From Rhodococcoides kyotonense (lineage in GTDB: Bacteria > Actinomycetota > Actinomycetes > Mycobacteriales > Mycobacteriaceae), in assembly GCF_001645385.1 (NCBI RefSeq), contig NZ_LVHI01000004.1, positions 158,388 through 222,387 on the forward strand: a stretch of DNA of 64,000 bases, in the 5' to 3' direction. This document shows, in pieces, positions 43,232 through 53,049 of the stretch. The position numbers and the translations under genes are program-made. Numbering within the stretch: position 1 is the stretch's first letter; every line of letters starts with the position of its first letter. The notes below the pieces were generated by a model. It saw nothing but the letters and a program-made list of their open reading frames with translations, did no database searches and was not told the origin of the DNA.

Positions 43232-44179
43232 ATGGCATCGGACGCTATCGAACTCGAGGTGGGCGAGCGGACTGTCCGCGTCTCGAACCCCGACCGGGTG
43301 TACTTCCCGGAGAGCGGGGCGACGAAGCTCGATCTGGTCGAGTACTACCTGAGCGTCGGCGACGGAATCGTCCGCGCACTCCGAGAGCGGCCGTGCATGA
43401 TGCACCGCTTCCCGAAGGGACTCGCCGGGGACAAGGTGCACCAGAAGCGGGTGCCGAACGGTGCGCCGCCGTGGCTCGAGACCGTGCGCGTGAAGTTCCC
43501 TCGCTACAACCGAACCGCCGACGAACTGTGCGTCACCGAACTAGCGCACGTCGCGTGGGCGGTTCAGATGTCGACCGTCGAGTTCCACCCGTGGAACAGC
43601 CGTCGAGCCGACGTCGAGAGCCCCGACGAGTGGCGCATCGACCTCGATCCCATGCCGGACTGCCCGTTCGACCGGGTTCGACGAGTCGCCGGCGTCGTGC
43701 ACGAGGTGCTGGACGAGATCGGCGCCGTCGGATGGCCGAAAACCTCTGGCGGACATGGGCTTCACATCTACGTACGCATTCGGCCGGACTACGGATTCAA
43801 GGATGTGCGCAGGGCCGCACTGGCTTTCGCGCGGGAAGTCGAGCGTCGGGCTGCCGACGACGTGACGACGGTGTGGTGGCGTAAGGATCGTGACCCCGCA
43901 AAGCTTTTCGTGGACTACAACCAGAACGCACGCGATCACACGATCGCCAGCGCGTACTCGGTTCGGGGCAATCAGCAGGCGACGGTGTCGACGCCGATCG
44001 AGTGGGACGAGATTCCCGACGTCGATCCGCGCGAGTTCACGATCTTCACGGTTCCGAAGCGCTTCGAGAAGCTCGGGGATCTGCACGCGGGCATCGACGA
44101 CGCGGTCTTCTCGCTCGACCCGTTGATCGAATGGGCGGAGCGTGACGAGCGGGAGGGGCTGTCGGAACCCGAAGACTGA
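43232..44179 (+). CDS. LigD-type polymerase domain protein (stand-alone primase-polymerase)
   Basis: 315 residues. Archaeo-eukaryotic primase-like polymerase motifs: NPDRVYFPESGATKLDLVEYYLSV, RCMMHRFPKG-like CMMHRFPKGLAGDKVHQKRVP, the metal aspartates in WRIDLDPMPDCPF, SGGHGLHIYVRIRP, and FVDYNQNARDHTIASAYSVRG. There is no ligase or nuclease domain. In mycobacteria similar stand-alone enzymes (PolD1/PolD2, related to the LigD polymerase of end joining) add ribonucleotides or nucleotides at breaks. No Ku gene is nearby. Confidence 0.9.
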   Translation: MASDAIELEVGERTVRVSNPDRVYFPESGATKLDLVEYYLSVGDGIVRALRERPCMMHRFPKGLAGDKVHQKRVPNGAPPWLETVRVKFPRYNRTADELCVTELAHVAWAVQMSTVEFHPWNSRRADVESPDEWRIDLDPMPDCPFDRVRRVAGVVHEVLDEIGAVGWPKTSGGHGLHIYVRIRPDYGFKDVRRAALAFAREVERRAADDVTTVWWRKDRDPAKLFVDYNQNARDHTIASAYSVRGNQQATVSTPIEWDEIPDVDPREFTIFTVPKRFEKLGDLHAGIDDAVFSLDPLIEWAERDEREGLSEPED

Positions 44180-44182
44180 GAC

Positions 44183-44878
44183 CTAGGAGCCCAGCGATTG
44201 GACCGCTCCCCGAACGGCGTCGAGATGCGCGGCCATGGCGTCGGCTGCCTCCTGGTAGTTGCCGGAACGGATGCCGGCGACGATGGCGTCGTGCTCGATG
44301 TTGGACATCTCCCGCCGTCGGGCAACGAGGTTGAGAGTCTCGGACTGCCGGGTCAGCGCGCCGCGGATGTCGACGATGATGGCCTCGAAGACGCGGTTCT
44401 TCCCTGCGCGGGCGATGGCGGTGTGAAATTGGCCGTCTAGCGAGACCCAGGCCTGGTGGTTGTCCTCGCGCCGCATGCGGTCGGTCAGGTCGGTGAGGAT
44501 CTGCAGGTCCTCGTCGGTACGCCTTTCGGCGGCCCAGCCCGCGGACGGAATCTCGACGTGCGGCCGAGCCTCCATGAGTTCCCGTGCTTCGTAGTTGCCG
44601 ATGTCGAGGTCTCCGGTGACACGGTCGCGTACGACGAAAGTGCCTCTGCCCGTTTTGGTTTCGGTCAATCCGAGTGCGGTGCAGGATCGCAGCGCCTCAC
44701 GGATGACCGACCGGCTGACGCCGTGGCGCGCGGCCAGTGCGGATTCGGCGGGGAGTTTGTCGCCGATCTCGAGTTGGCCCGACACGATGGCGTCGCGCAG
44801 ATCTGCGAACACTGCTTCGGCGGCGCTCATCCTCGTTGCGGTCGGCTGACTGACCGCCCAGCTGTCCGACAGGCTCAT
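44183..44878 (-). CDS. GntR-family (FadR-type) regulator of the asparagine/aspartate operon
   Basis: 231 residues from the ATG at 44878, with AAGGGGA upstream. The winged helix (about 18-85) reads FADLRDAIVSGQLEIGDKLPAESALAARHGVSRSVIREALRSCTALGL, followed by GRGTFVVRD. The C-terminal all-helical FCD domain (95-228) has the metal/ligand histidines in DGQFHTAIARAG and EHDAIVAGIRSGNYQEAADAMAAHL. It is divergent from aspA-ansP-ansA. A CTGTC-N-GACAG operator lies inside its own first codons and another lies upstream of aspA, so it likely controls both, with an amino acid or organic acid as effector. Confidence 0.9.
   Translation of the reverse strand: MSLSDSWAVSQPTATRMSAAEAVFADLRDAIVSGQLEIGDKLPAESALAARHGVSRSVIREALRSCTALGLTETKTGRGTFVVRDRVTGDLDIGNYEARELMEARPHVEIPSAGWAAERRTDEDLQILTDLTDRMRREDNHQAWVSLDGQFHTAIARAGKNRVFEAIIVDIRGALTRQSETLNLVARRREMSNIEHDAIVAGIRSGNYQEAADAMAAHLDAVRGAVQSLGS
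44862..44872. promoter_or_regulatory. Operator copy within the gntR start
   Basis: CTGTCCGACAG matches the CTGTC-N-GACAG form of the site at 44990. It covers codons 3-6 of the regulator gene, consistent with autoregulation. Confidence 0.6.
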
Positions 44879-44989
44879 GTCTGAATAGTCCCCTTCTCGC
44901 TGATCGGGAGTCAAACGGCGGGAGTGGAGCCTCCGGAATGACCATAGAACCTGGGTTGACGCGTTGCGTGGCTTGGTTCACACTCTAAC

Positions 44990-45000
44990 CTGTCAGACAG
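44990..45000. promoter_or_regulatory. Operator upstream of aspA
   Basis: CTGTCAGACAG is an 11-bp inverted repeat of the FadR-subfamily type. It is followed by CCGGACAGCCGGACA, which repeats the GGACA half-site. It lies 31 bp before the aspA start, at or below the promoter. Confidence 0.7.
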
Positions 45001-45031
45001 CCGGACAGCCGGACAAACCAAGGAGCATGCA

Positions 45032-46471
<1,440 letters not shown>

Positions 46472-46476
46472 GACCC

Positions 46477-47904
46477 ATGACCGTCGACAACACGAGACCG
46501 ATAGTCGAGGAAGAACTCGGTTATCGAAAGTCGCTGGCACCACGCCAGATTCAGATGATCGCGATCGGTGGCGCCATCGGCACCGGTCTGTTCATGGGCG
46601 CCGGTGGACGCCTGCACGATGCAGGCCCCGCGCTGGTCCTCGTGTACGCCCTGTGTGGATTCTTCGCGTTCCTGATCCTGCGGGCGCTCGGCGAACTCGT
46701 CATGCACAGGCCGTCGTCGGGCAGCTTCGTGTCGTACGCACGCGAATTCTTCGGTGAGAAGATGGCATTCGCGGCCGGCTGGCTGTACTGGATGAACTGG
46801 GCGATGACAGCGGTCGTCGACGTCACCGCCGTCGCGCTGTACATGAACTTCTTCAAGAAGTACTGGGCACCGCTCGGACACGTCGACCAGTGGGTGTTCG
46901 CGCTGATCGGGCTGGTGCTCGTGCTCGGCTTGAACCTGGTGTCGGTCAAGGTGTTCGGTGAGCTCGAATTCTGGTTCGCACTGGTCAAAGTCATTGCCCT
47001 GGTGACGTTCTTGGCCGTCGGTGTGTACTACGTGCTGTTCGGAACGCCGATCGACGGGCAGTCACCCGGCCTGAGCGTCATCACCGACAACGGTGGATTG
47101 ATTCCCAACGGGTTGCTTCCTGCGATCGTCGTCATCCAGGGTGTCGTGTTCGCGTACGCGTCGATCGAATTGGTCGGAACCGCAGCAGGTGAGACGGCCG
47201 AGCCGGAGAAGGTCATCCCGAAGGCCATCAACACGGTCATCGTGCGCATTCTCGTGTTCTACGTCGGATCGGTTCTGTTGCTGTCGCTTCTGTTGCCCTA
47301 CACCGCATATCACGCGGGGGAGAGTCCCTTCGTCACGTTCTTCGGTGCGATCGACGTGCAGGGTGCCGACGCGATCATGAACCTCGTCGTCCTCACGGCG
47401 GCGCTGTCCTCGCTGAACGCCGGACTGTATTCGACGGGCCGCATTCTGCATTCGATGGCGGTCGCCGGGTCGGCGCCGAAGTTCGCCGCACGAATGAACA
47501 AGGCAGGTGTGCCGTACGGCGGCATCGCGTTGACGGCACTCGTCGCGCTCGCCGGCGTCGGACTGAACGCGGCCGTGCCTGCGCAGGCGTTCGAGATCGT
47601 CTTGAACTTGGCTGCTCTCGGTATCATCAGCGCGTGGGGTGTCATCGTCATGTGCCAGCTGAAACTGTGGTGGCTCGCGCGCCGCGGGACTCTGGAGCGG
47701 CCGAAGTTCCGCATGTTCGGTGCGCCCTACACGGGCATCGCAACACTGGGCTTCCTGCTCGCCGTGCTGATTCTGATGGCGTTCGACAAGCCGGTGGGCA
47801 CGTGGACCATCGCGTCCATCCTGTTCATCGCACCTCTTCTCGTTGCCGGCTGGTTCCTGTGCCGCAATCGGATTCGCACACTTGCAGAAGATCGAGAGGT
47901 ATGA
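46477..47904 (+). CDS. ansP: L-asparagine/amino-acid permease (APC family)
   Basis: 475 residues with 12 membrane helices. The amino-acid transporter signature is present: [48 protein letters not shown], and [30 protein letters not shown]. It belongs to the AnsP/GabP/RocE-type branch. Location between aspA and an asparaginase gene makes L-asparagine (perhaps also aspartate) the probable substrate. Its stop is 4 bp before the ansA start. Confidence 0.9.
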   Translation: MTVDNTRPIVEEELGYRKSLAPRQIQMIAIGGAIGTGLFMGAGGRLHDAGPALVLVYALCGFFAFLILRALGELVMHRPSSGSFVSYAREFFGEKMAFAAGWLYWMNWAMTAVVDVTAVALYMNFFKKYWAPLGHVDQWVFALIGLVLVLGLNLVSVKVFGELEFWFALVKVIALVTFLAVGVYYVLFGTPIDGQSPGLSVITDNGGLIPNGLLPAIVVIQGVVFAYASIELVGTAAGETAEPEKVIPKAINTVIVRILVFYVGSVLLLSLLLPYTAYHAGESPFVTFFGAIDVQGADAIMNLVVLTAALSSLNAGLYSTGRILHSMAVAGSAPKFAARMNKAGVPYGGIALTALVALAGVGLNAAVPAQAFEIVLNLAALGIISAWGVIVMCQLKLWWLARRGTLERPKFRMFGAPYTGIATLGFLLAVLILMAFDKPVGTWTIASILFIAPLLVAGWFLCRNRIRTLAEDREV

Positions 47905-47908
47905 CCGC

Positions 47909-48769
47909 TTGTCTTACATCGCCCTCCTGACCACGGGTGGCACGATCGCCAGCAGCCGTGACGAGAACGGCGTCAGCCGCCCCGGCGCAGCGCGGTTCGA
48001 CCTCGCCGCCGAGGTGAAGGTCGTCGACCTGATGTCCAAGGACAGCTCGAGTTTCGACTTCGCGGACATGGACCGCATCGTCGACGCGGTTGCCGAGGCG
48101 CTGGAGGACACGGAGTGCGACGGCGTCGTCGTTCTGCACGGCACGGACACCATGGAGGAGAGCTCGCTTCTCGTTGATCTGTTCCACGACGACCCTCGCC
48201 CGGTCGTGTTCACCGGGGCTCAGCGTACATCCGATCATTCCGACCCCGACGGGCCGGCGAATGTCGATGCAGCTGTGCGTGCTGTGACGGATTCGGCGAA
48301 CCGAGGCCGTGGGGTTCTCGTGGTGTTCGGCGGACGCACGCTGCCTGCGCGGGGGTTGTGGAAGTGCCACACGTCCGAGCTCGACGCGTTCGCCAGTTCG
48401 GCCGAACCCCGAACCGTGCTGCCGCGCAGTGCGATTGCCGGCGTCCGCGTCGACATCGTCGCGCTCTACCCGGGTGTCGACGCGGTGGCGATCGACGCGT
48501 ACCGCGCCGCGGGCACCCAGGGCATCGTGCTGCAGGCACTCGGCTCGGGGAACACGAATGCGGATGTGGTCGCGGCGGTGAAAGCCTGTACGGCCGAGGG
48601 TGTTCCGGTCGTCGTGACCACGCGCGTGCCCGTCGGCGAGATCGAGCCGAGCTACGGCGGCGGGGGAGGCGGGGCAGACCTCGTCGACGCGGGTGCCGTG
48701 TTCTCGCCGGTGCTCCGGGCCGGTCAGGCGCGGGTACTGCTGGCGGCGCAGATCGCTACCCGGGTATAA
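47909..48769 (+). CDS. ansA: L-asparaginase
   Basis: 286 residues from a TTG at 47909 preceded by GAGAGG; the only in-frame Met upstream lies 66 nt inside ansP. Both active-site threonine motifs are present: ALLTTGGTIASS near the N-terminus and VVLHGTDTMEESSLLV. The later PVVFTGAQRTSDHSDPDGPANV and QGIVLQALGSGNTNADV are also typical. No signal peptide, so it acts in the cytoplasm on imported asparagine, producing aspartate for AspA. Confidence 0.9.
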   Translation: MSYIALLTTGGTIASSRDENGVSRPGAARFDLAAEVKVVDLMSKDSSSFDFADMDRIVDAVAEALEDTECDGVVVLHGTDTMEESSLLVDLFHDDPRPVVFTGAQRTSDHSDPDGPANVDAAVRAVTDSANRGRGVLVVFGGRTLPARGLWKCHTSELDAFASSAEPRTVLPRSAIAGVRVDIVALYPGVDAVAIDAYRAAGTQGIVLQALGSGNTNADVVAAVKACTAEGVPVVVTTRVPVGEIEPSYGGGGGGADLVDAGAVFSPVLRAGQARVLLAAQIATRV

Positions 48770-48865
48770 CGCTCCCTGATTCCAGGAAATATGCGGGATC
48801 CCGCGGATTTCGTGGAGTTGGGGAGCACCATGCACCCCTCTCCGTCCGCGGGGATACTGGACACC

Positions 48866-49438
48866 ATGACTCGAGCTTTGTTGATCGTCGACGTTCAGAA
48901 CGATTTCACCGAGGGCGGCGCGCTCGGTGTCGACGGCGGTGCGCACGTCGCCCGAAAGGTGAGCACGCTCCTCGCCCGGGAAGGCGACGAGTACGACGTC
49001 ATCGTGGCTTCGCGCGACTGGCACGACGCCGACAGCGACAACGGGGGACACTTCGCGACGGACGAGGCCCCGAACTTCACGACGACTTGGCCGGTGCACT
49101 GTGTCGCGGGTACGGAAGGCGCCGAGTACCACCCCGATCTGTCCACGGGGTCGGTGGACTTTCACGTGTTCAAGGGGCAGGGGAAGCCGTCGTATTCCGC
49201 GTTCGAGGGTGTGGCCGAGAACGGTACGTCGCTGACGGACATTCTGAAGCAGAACGAGGTCTCCGACATCGACGTCGTGGGCATCGCGACGGACTACTGC
49301 GTGCGGGCGTCGGCGCTCGACGCGATCGAGGCGGGGCTGTCGGTGCGCGTGCTGACCGAGTACGTGGCGGGGGTGGCCGCCCAGTCCTCGAAGGCCTCTT
49401 TGGAGGAATTGGCCGCGGCAGGGGTGGAACTCGCCTAG
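48866..49438 (+). CDS. pncA: Nicotinamidase / pyrazinamidase
   Basis: 190 residues from the ATG at 48866 (MTRALLIVDVQNDF). Catalytic triad residues are visible: D9 in VDVQNDF, the lysine in VFKGQGKPSYSAFEG and the cysteine in GIATDYCVRASALDA. Metal ligands sit in SRDWHDADSDNGGHF. It converts nicotinamide to nicotinate for NAD salvage; homologues activate pyrazinamide. The stop overlaps the convergent hypothetical gene by 4 bp. Confidence 0.94.
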   Translation: MTRALLIVDVQNDFTEGGALGVDGGAHVARKVSTLLAREGDEYDVIVASRDWHDADSDNGGHFATDEAPNFTTTWPVHCVAGTEGAEYHPDLSTGSVDFHVFKGQGKPSYSAFEGVAENGTSLTDILKQNEVSDIDVVGIATDYCVRASALDAIEAGLSVRVLTEYVAGVAAQSSKASLEELAAAGVELA

Positions 49439-50019
49439 GAGTCGATCGTCGTCGTGATGGTGGTGACGGACGGCGAGGTGGGTGTGCTGCCGAAGCCGAA
49501 GGTGACGGGAGGATCGACGGGCGTCAGTGCGCCCAGGTCCTCTCCGTCCCACGACGCGGATGCCGCGGTGATGCGGTGTTGATCGCGGGCACCGTAGTAC
49601 TCGCGTCGACCGTTGCCTGCGCTGCCGCGGGTACGCACACCACGCAGAACGACGCGGGCGATCGGGTCGGTCAGGGCGCAGAACCACGGTGCCGTCGACA
49701 CCGTCGACGGGATCACGCGCAACAATCGTCCGAGGGGCGTGACGCCACCGACAACCACGCGCAGCGTCAAGGGCCCGGCCGTGATCTCCGGTCCGAACGT
49801 CACCGGCGTGATGAGTGTGTCGTCGAACGTGTAGGTGGACGTGACGAATTCGCGCACGGCGTCCGACGGTGCCAGGAGAAGTCTGCGGCCGTCGGGAAAC
49901 TCGACCATGATGTCCGTGAACTCTCCCAGTGGCGAATCCGTCCAGTGGCCGACGACGATCCGCACACCGGATTCGGTACCTACCCCGTAGATTTCCCCGT
50001 GAAACCGTGATCTTTCCAT
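49435..50019 (-). CDS. Conserved hypothetical protein
   Basis: 194 residues from the ATG at 50019 (MERSRFHGEIYGVGTESG). The composition is beta-rich: VRIVVGHWTDSPLGEFTDIMVEFPDGRRLLLAPSDAVREFVTSTYTFDD, PLTLRVVVGGVTPLGRLLRVIP, and a Thr/Ser-rich end TPTSPSVTTITTTIDS. There are no membrane segments or signal peptide. I recognise no family beyond actinobacterial conserved hypotheticals. It is divergent from zwf with only 36 bp between starts, so the two could share a control region. Confidence 0.7.
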   Translation of the reverse strand: MERSRFHGEIYGVGTESGVRIVVGHWTDSPLGEFTDIMVEFPDGRRLLLAPSDAVREFVTSTYTFDDTLITPVTFGPEITAGPLTLRVVVGGVTPLGRLLRVIPSTVSTAPWFCALTDPIARVVLRGVRTRGSAGNGRREYYGARDQHRITAASASWDGEDLGALTPVDPPVTFGFGSTPTSPSVTTITTTIDS

Positions 50020-50055
50020 CGGCCCGACTGTAACCACGTTTTCGCCGACGGGTGC

Positions 50056-51459
50056 ATGATGGACCACATGGCGTCTGTGCAACCCACGATCTTCGTCCTG
50101 TTCGGTGCGACCGGTGACCTTGCCAAGCGGATGGTGCTGCCGTCGTTCTACGAGCTGCATGCCGGGGGCCTGCTTCCCGAGAAATGGGTGCTGATCGGCA
50201 ACGGCCGGCACGACACGTCCGACGAGGAGTTCCGCGACCACGTGCACGACGCGTTGGACGAGTTCGGGTCCGGCACCGATCACTGGGATGCGTTCTCCGA
50301 ACGAATTCGGTTCGCAGGCAAAGGATTCACCGTCGACGATCCGGGCGCGCTGCCCGACGTGATCGAGGCCGCCCGCAAGGACGTCGGCGACGACGCCCAG
50401 CTGGTGCATTACATCGCCCTGCCCCCGACCACGTTCGAGGACTACACGAAGGCGCTCGGCGCGCACGGCCTGGCCGAGGGCGCGCGCGTCGTCTACGAGA
50501 AGCCGTTCGGGACGTCGCAGAAGAATTTCGAGGAGCTCGACAAGGTCGTCCACGGCGTGCTCGACGAGAAGCAGGTCTACCGGATCGACCACTTCCTCGG
50601 TAAGGAAGCGACGCAGAATCTGCACGTTCTGCGGTTCGCGAACGGCATGGTCGACGGCATCTGGAATTCCCGGCATGTCGAGCAGGTGCAGATCGACGTC
50701 CCCGAGACGCTGAACATCGACGATCGCGCCGAGTTCTACGACGAGACCGGCGCCGTGCTGGACATGCTGGTGACGCATCTGTTCCAGGTCGCAGCGGAGG
50801 TCGCGATAGAGCCGCCCGCGTCGATGAGTGCCGAGGATCTTCAATCGGCGCGCGAGAGCGTGATCGGGTCGTTCCGGCCGATCGACACCTCGGAGGTCGT
50901 CCTCGGCCAGTACGACGGCTATCGCGACGTCGAGGGCGTCGCGGACGATTCCACCGTCGACACGTTCGTCGCGGCCAAGCTGTGGGTCGACACCGATCGC
51001 TGGCGCGGCGTGCCGTTCCTGCTCCGCACCGGAAAGATGTTGGGTGTCAGTGCACAACGTGTGTCGCTGGTGTTCCGTAAGCCCCCGAACAGCCCGCTGA
51101 CCGGGATCCCCGACGACGGCACCGTCCTGTCGTTCGACCTGTCCGGCAACGGAGCGATCGACATGTCGATGACGGTGAAGGAACCGGGCCCGGACTTCGA
51201 CCTGTCGGTCGGGCATCTGTCGTTGCCGCTCAAATGCGTTCCCGACGCGGAACCACTGTCGCCGTACTCCCGTCTGATTCTGGACGTGTTGAACGGCGAC
51301 CGGTCGTTGTTCACCCGTCCCGACGGTCTCGCGCAGGTCTGGAAGGTCGCGGCACCGCTGCTGGACAACCCGCCGAGCGTCGAGAACTACGCTCCCGGGA
51401 CGATGGGCCCCGACAGTGCGGATGACCTGGCGTCGCCGTGTGGGTGGCTGGTGCGCTGA
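50056..51459 (+). CDS. zwf: Glucose-6-phosphate dehydrogenase
   Basis: 467 residues from the ATG at 50056; a later Met (MASVQPTIFVLFG) at 50068 is also possible. The NADP-binding motif is FVLFGATGDLAKRMVLPSFYEL, and the active-site motif is YRIDHFLGKEATQNL at about 175-189. YEKPFGTSQ and the C-terminal GDRSLFTRPDGLAQVWKV are typical. It is shorter than the usual 490-510 residues and is not in a pentose-phosphate operon, so it may be a second isoform. It ends near a palindrome at 51464. Confidence 0.9.
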   Translation: MMDHMASVQPTIFVLFGATGDLAKRMVLPSFYELHAGGLLPEKWVLIGNGRHDTSDEEFRDHVHDALDEFGSGTDHWDAFSERIRFAGKGFTVDDPGALPDVIEAARKDVGDDAQLVHYIALPPTTFEDYTKALGAHGLAEGARVVYEKPFGTSQKNFEELDKVVHGVLDEKQVYRIDHFLGKEATQNLHVLRFANGMVDGIWNSRHVEQVQIDVPETLNIDDRAEFYDETGAVLDMLVTHLFQVAAEVAIEPPASMSAEDLQSARESVIGSFRPIDTSEVVLGQYDGYRDVEGVADDSTVDTFVAAKLWVDTDRWRGVPFLLRTGKMLGVSAQRVSLVFRKPPNSPLTGIPDDGTVLSFDLSGNGAIDMSMTVKEPGPDFDLSVGHLSLPLKCVPDAEPLSPYSRLILDVLNGDRSLFTRPDGLAQVWKVAAPLLDNPPSVENYAPGTMGPDSADDLASPCGWLVR

Positions 51460-51463
51460 CGCA

Positions 51464-51509
51464 CCCGTGCGCGGAAAGTTGCACCCTGGGCCAACGTTCC
51501 GCGCACGGG
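51464..51509. repeat. Palindrome between convergent zwf and flavin oxidase
   Basis: CCCGTGCGCGGAAAGTT (51464-51480) pairs with AACGTTCCGCGCACGGG (51493-51509) with one mismatch around a 12-nt loop. The right flank GGCG(T)AGCCGC resembles that of palindrome copy 2 at 12519, so it is related to that family. It may also serve as a terminator. Confidence 0.75.
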
Positions 51510-51522
51510 CGGCGTAGCCGCA

Positions 51523-52887
51523 CTACCAGCGCGAGGCCGCCGAGAAGACTCCCTGCGGATCGACCTCGGCTCGGATCGACTCCAGACGGTCCCGGGTGTC
51601 GGCGGACCATGCGCTGCGCACCCGGTCGGCCGGGACGCCGGTGGCTGCACCTGCCATGTTGACGAATGCGCCGCAGGTCCACGGCTCGAACCGATCGACG
51701 AACCCGTCGAGAGCGGCGGGGACGGCGTCGGCGATCGGCGGGACGAGGACACCGACGGCGAACAGGTTGAACGCGGCGTCGCGTCCGGCGACGGCGTTCG
51801 CACTCGCCGGCCGACGACCCAGCGCACCGCCCATCGCACGCAGTTCGGCAACGGCGAGCGGTAGTTCGGCTGCGCCGAGGAAGACGTCGGCCGCGTCGTC
51901 GGTGAGTTCGGTCAGCAGCAGCCCGCGTTCCATCGCGGGCATCGGATCGGTCGGGTCCATGTGCACGGCGGCGATCGCAGCGAAGGGGATCTCGCCGACG
52001 GTGTCCATGACCGGCTGAGCGACGCCTCGTATCGGGGCCAGCAGGGCGTACCCGTCCTCGGTCGAGCTGACGTGCGCATACCGCAGATGCAGGACGGTCC
52101 GGCCGCGCAACGGTTCCGGCAGTTCCGGGACGGGTGGCAGATGCAGCACGGCGACCGACGTCGTCACGGAATCGGGGAGCGTCGGAACCCACGACCGCCA
52201 CGCCTGGACGACGGCACGCGCGTCGGCGATGTCGAAGAAGATCCCGCCGCCGAGGACGGTCTGAATCGGGAACAGGTCGACGACGATCTCGGTCACGATG
52301 CCGAACGCGGCACCCCCGCCGCGCAACGCCCAGAACAGGTCGGCGTTCTGGTGCTCGTCCGCTCGGCGCACGACTCCGTCGGCGGTGACGACCTCGATGC
52401 TGCGGACGTGATCTGCGGCGAAACCGTACGTCCGAGCGATCGGGCTGAGTCCGCCTCCGAGGGTGTATCCGACGGCGCCGACGGTCGTCGAGGAGCCGGC
52501 GAGTCCGGCGAGGCCGTAGGGCGCGGCCGCGTCGAGAACCTTCTGCCAGACGACGCCCGCGCCGATCGTTGCGGTTCGCCCGTGATGGTCGATCGTCAGC
52601 GTCTCCAGTGCGCGGGTGCTGATCAGAATCGTGTCCGGACCGGCGGCAACGGCGCTGTGGCCCGTGCACTTGACCGCGATCTTCATCCCGGCCCGCGCGG
52701 CGACGCGCACTGCTGCGGCGACGTCGTCGGCATCGGCTGCGACGAGGACCGCGGCCGGTTGGTGATCGACGGCGACGTTGAAGCCGGATACCTCGACGAC
52801 GTAGTCGGCCGAGCCGGGCTCCAGCACGAGGCCGCGGGTCGCGAGGTTCAGTTCGGTGGGTACGGCGTTGGATTCGGTGGTGGTCAT
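51523..52887 (-). CDS. FAD-binding oxidoreductase (VAO/BBE family)
   Basis: 454 residues from the ATG at 52887, preceded by AGAAGGACGAG. FAD-binding domain: PAAVLVAADADDVAAAVRVAARAGMKIAVKCTGHSAVAAG (a possible covalent His), GLAGSSTTVGAVGYTLGGGLSPIARTYGFAADHV, and LFWALRGGGAAFGIVTEI. The C-terminal berberine-bridge element is present as VDPQGVF. It has no signal peptide, so it is a cytoplasmic oxidase of an alcohol, sugar or secondary metabolite. It lies 162 bp downstream of the SARP regulator on the same strand. Confidence 0.88.
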   Translation of the reverse strand: MTTTESNAVPTELNLATRGLVLEPGSADYVVEVSGFNVAVDHQPAAVLVAADADDVAAAVRVAARAGMKIAVKCTGHSAVAAGPDTILISTRALETLTIDHHGRTATIGAGVVWQKVLDAAAPYGLAGLAGSSTTVGAVGYTLGGGLSPIARTYGFAADHVRSIEVVTADGVVRRADEHQNADLFWALRGGGAAFGIVTEIVVDLFPIQTVLGGGIFFDIADARAVVQAWRSWVPTLPDSVTTSVAVLHLPPVPELPEPLRGRTVLHLRYAHVSSTEDGYALLAPIRGVAQPVMDTVGEIPFAAIAAVHMDPTDPMPAMERGLLLTELTDDAADVFLGAAELPLAVAELRAMGGALGRRPASANAVAGRDAAFNLFAVGVLVPPIADAVPAALDGFVDRFEPWTCGAFVNMAGAATGVPADRVRSAWSADTRDRLESIRAEVDPQGVFSAASRW

Positions 52888-53049
52888 CGTGTTCGCTCGT
52901 CCTTCTCTGGGCTGGTGTGGTGTGAGCACAGCTGACCACCGGGGGATTGCAGTCGACTTGGAGAACTCTTGGACCGAGTCGATCATCGGGGTCGATGCAG
53001 GGCTGGATCAGCGGAAGAGCGCAAATTCACCCGTTCGGATGAACAGCGA

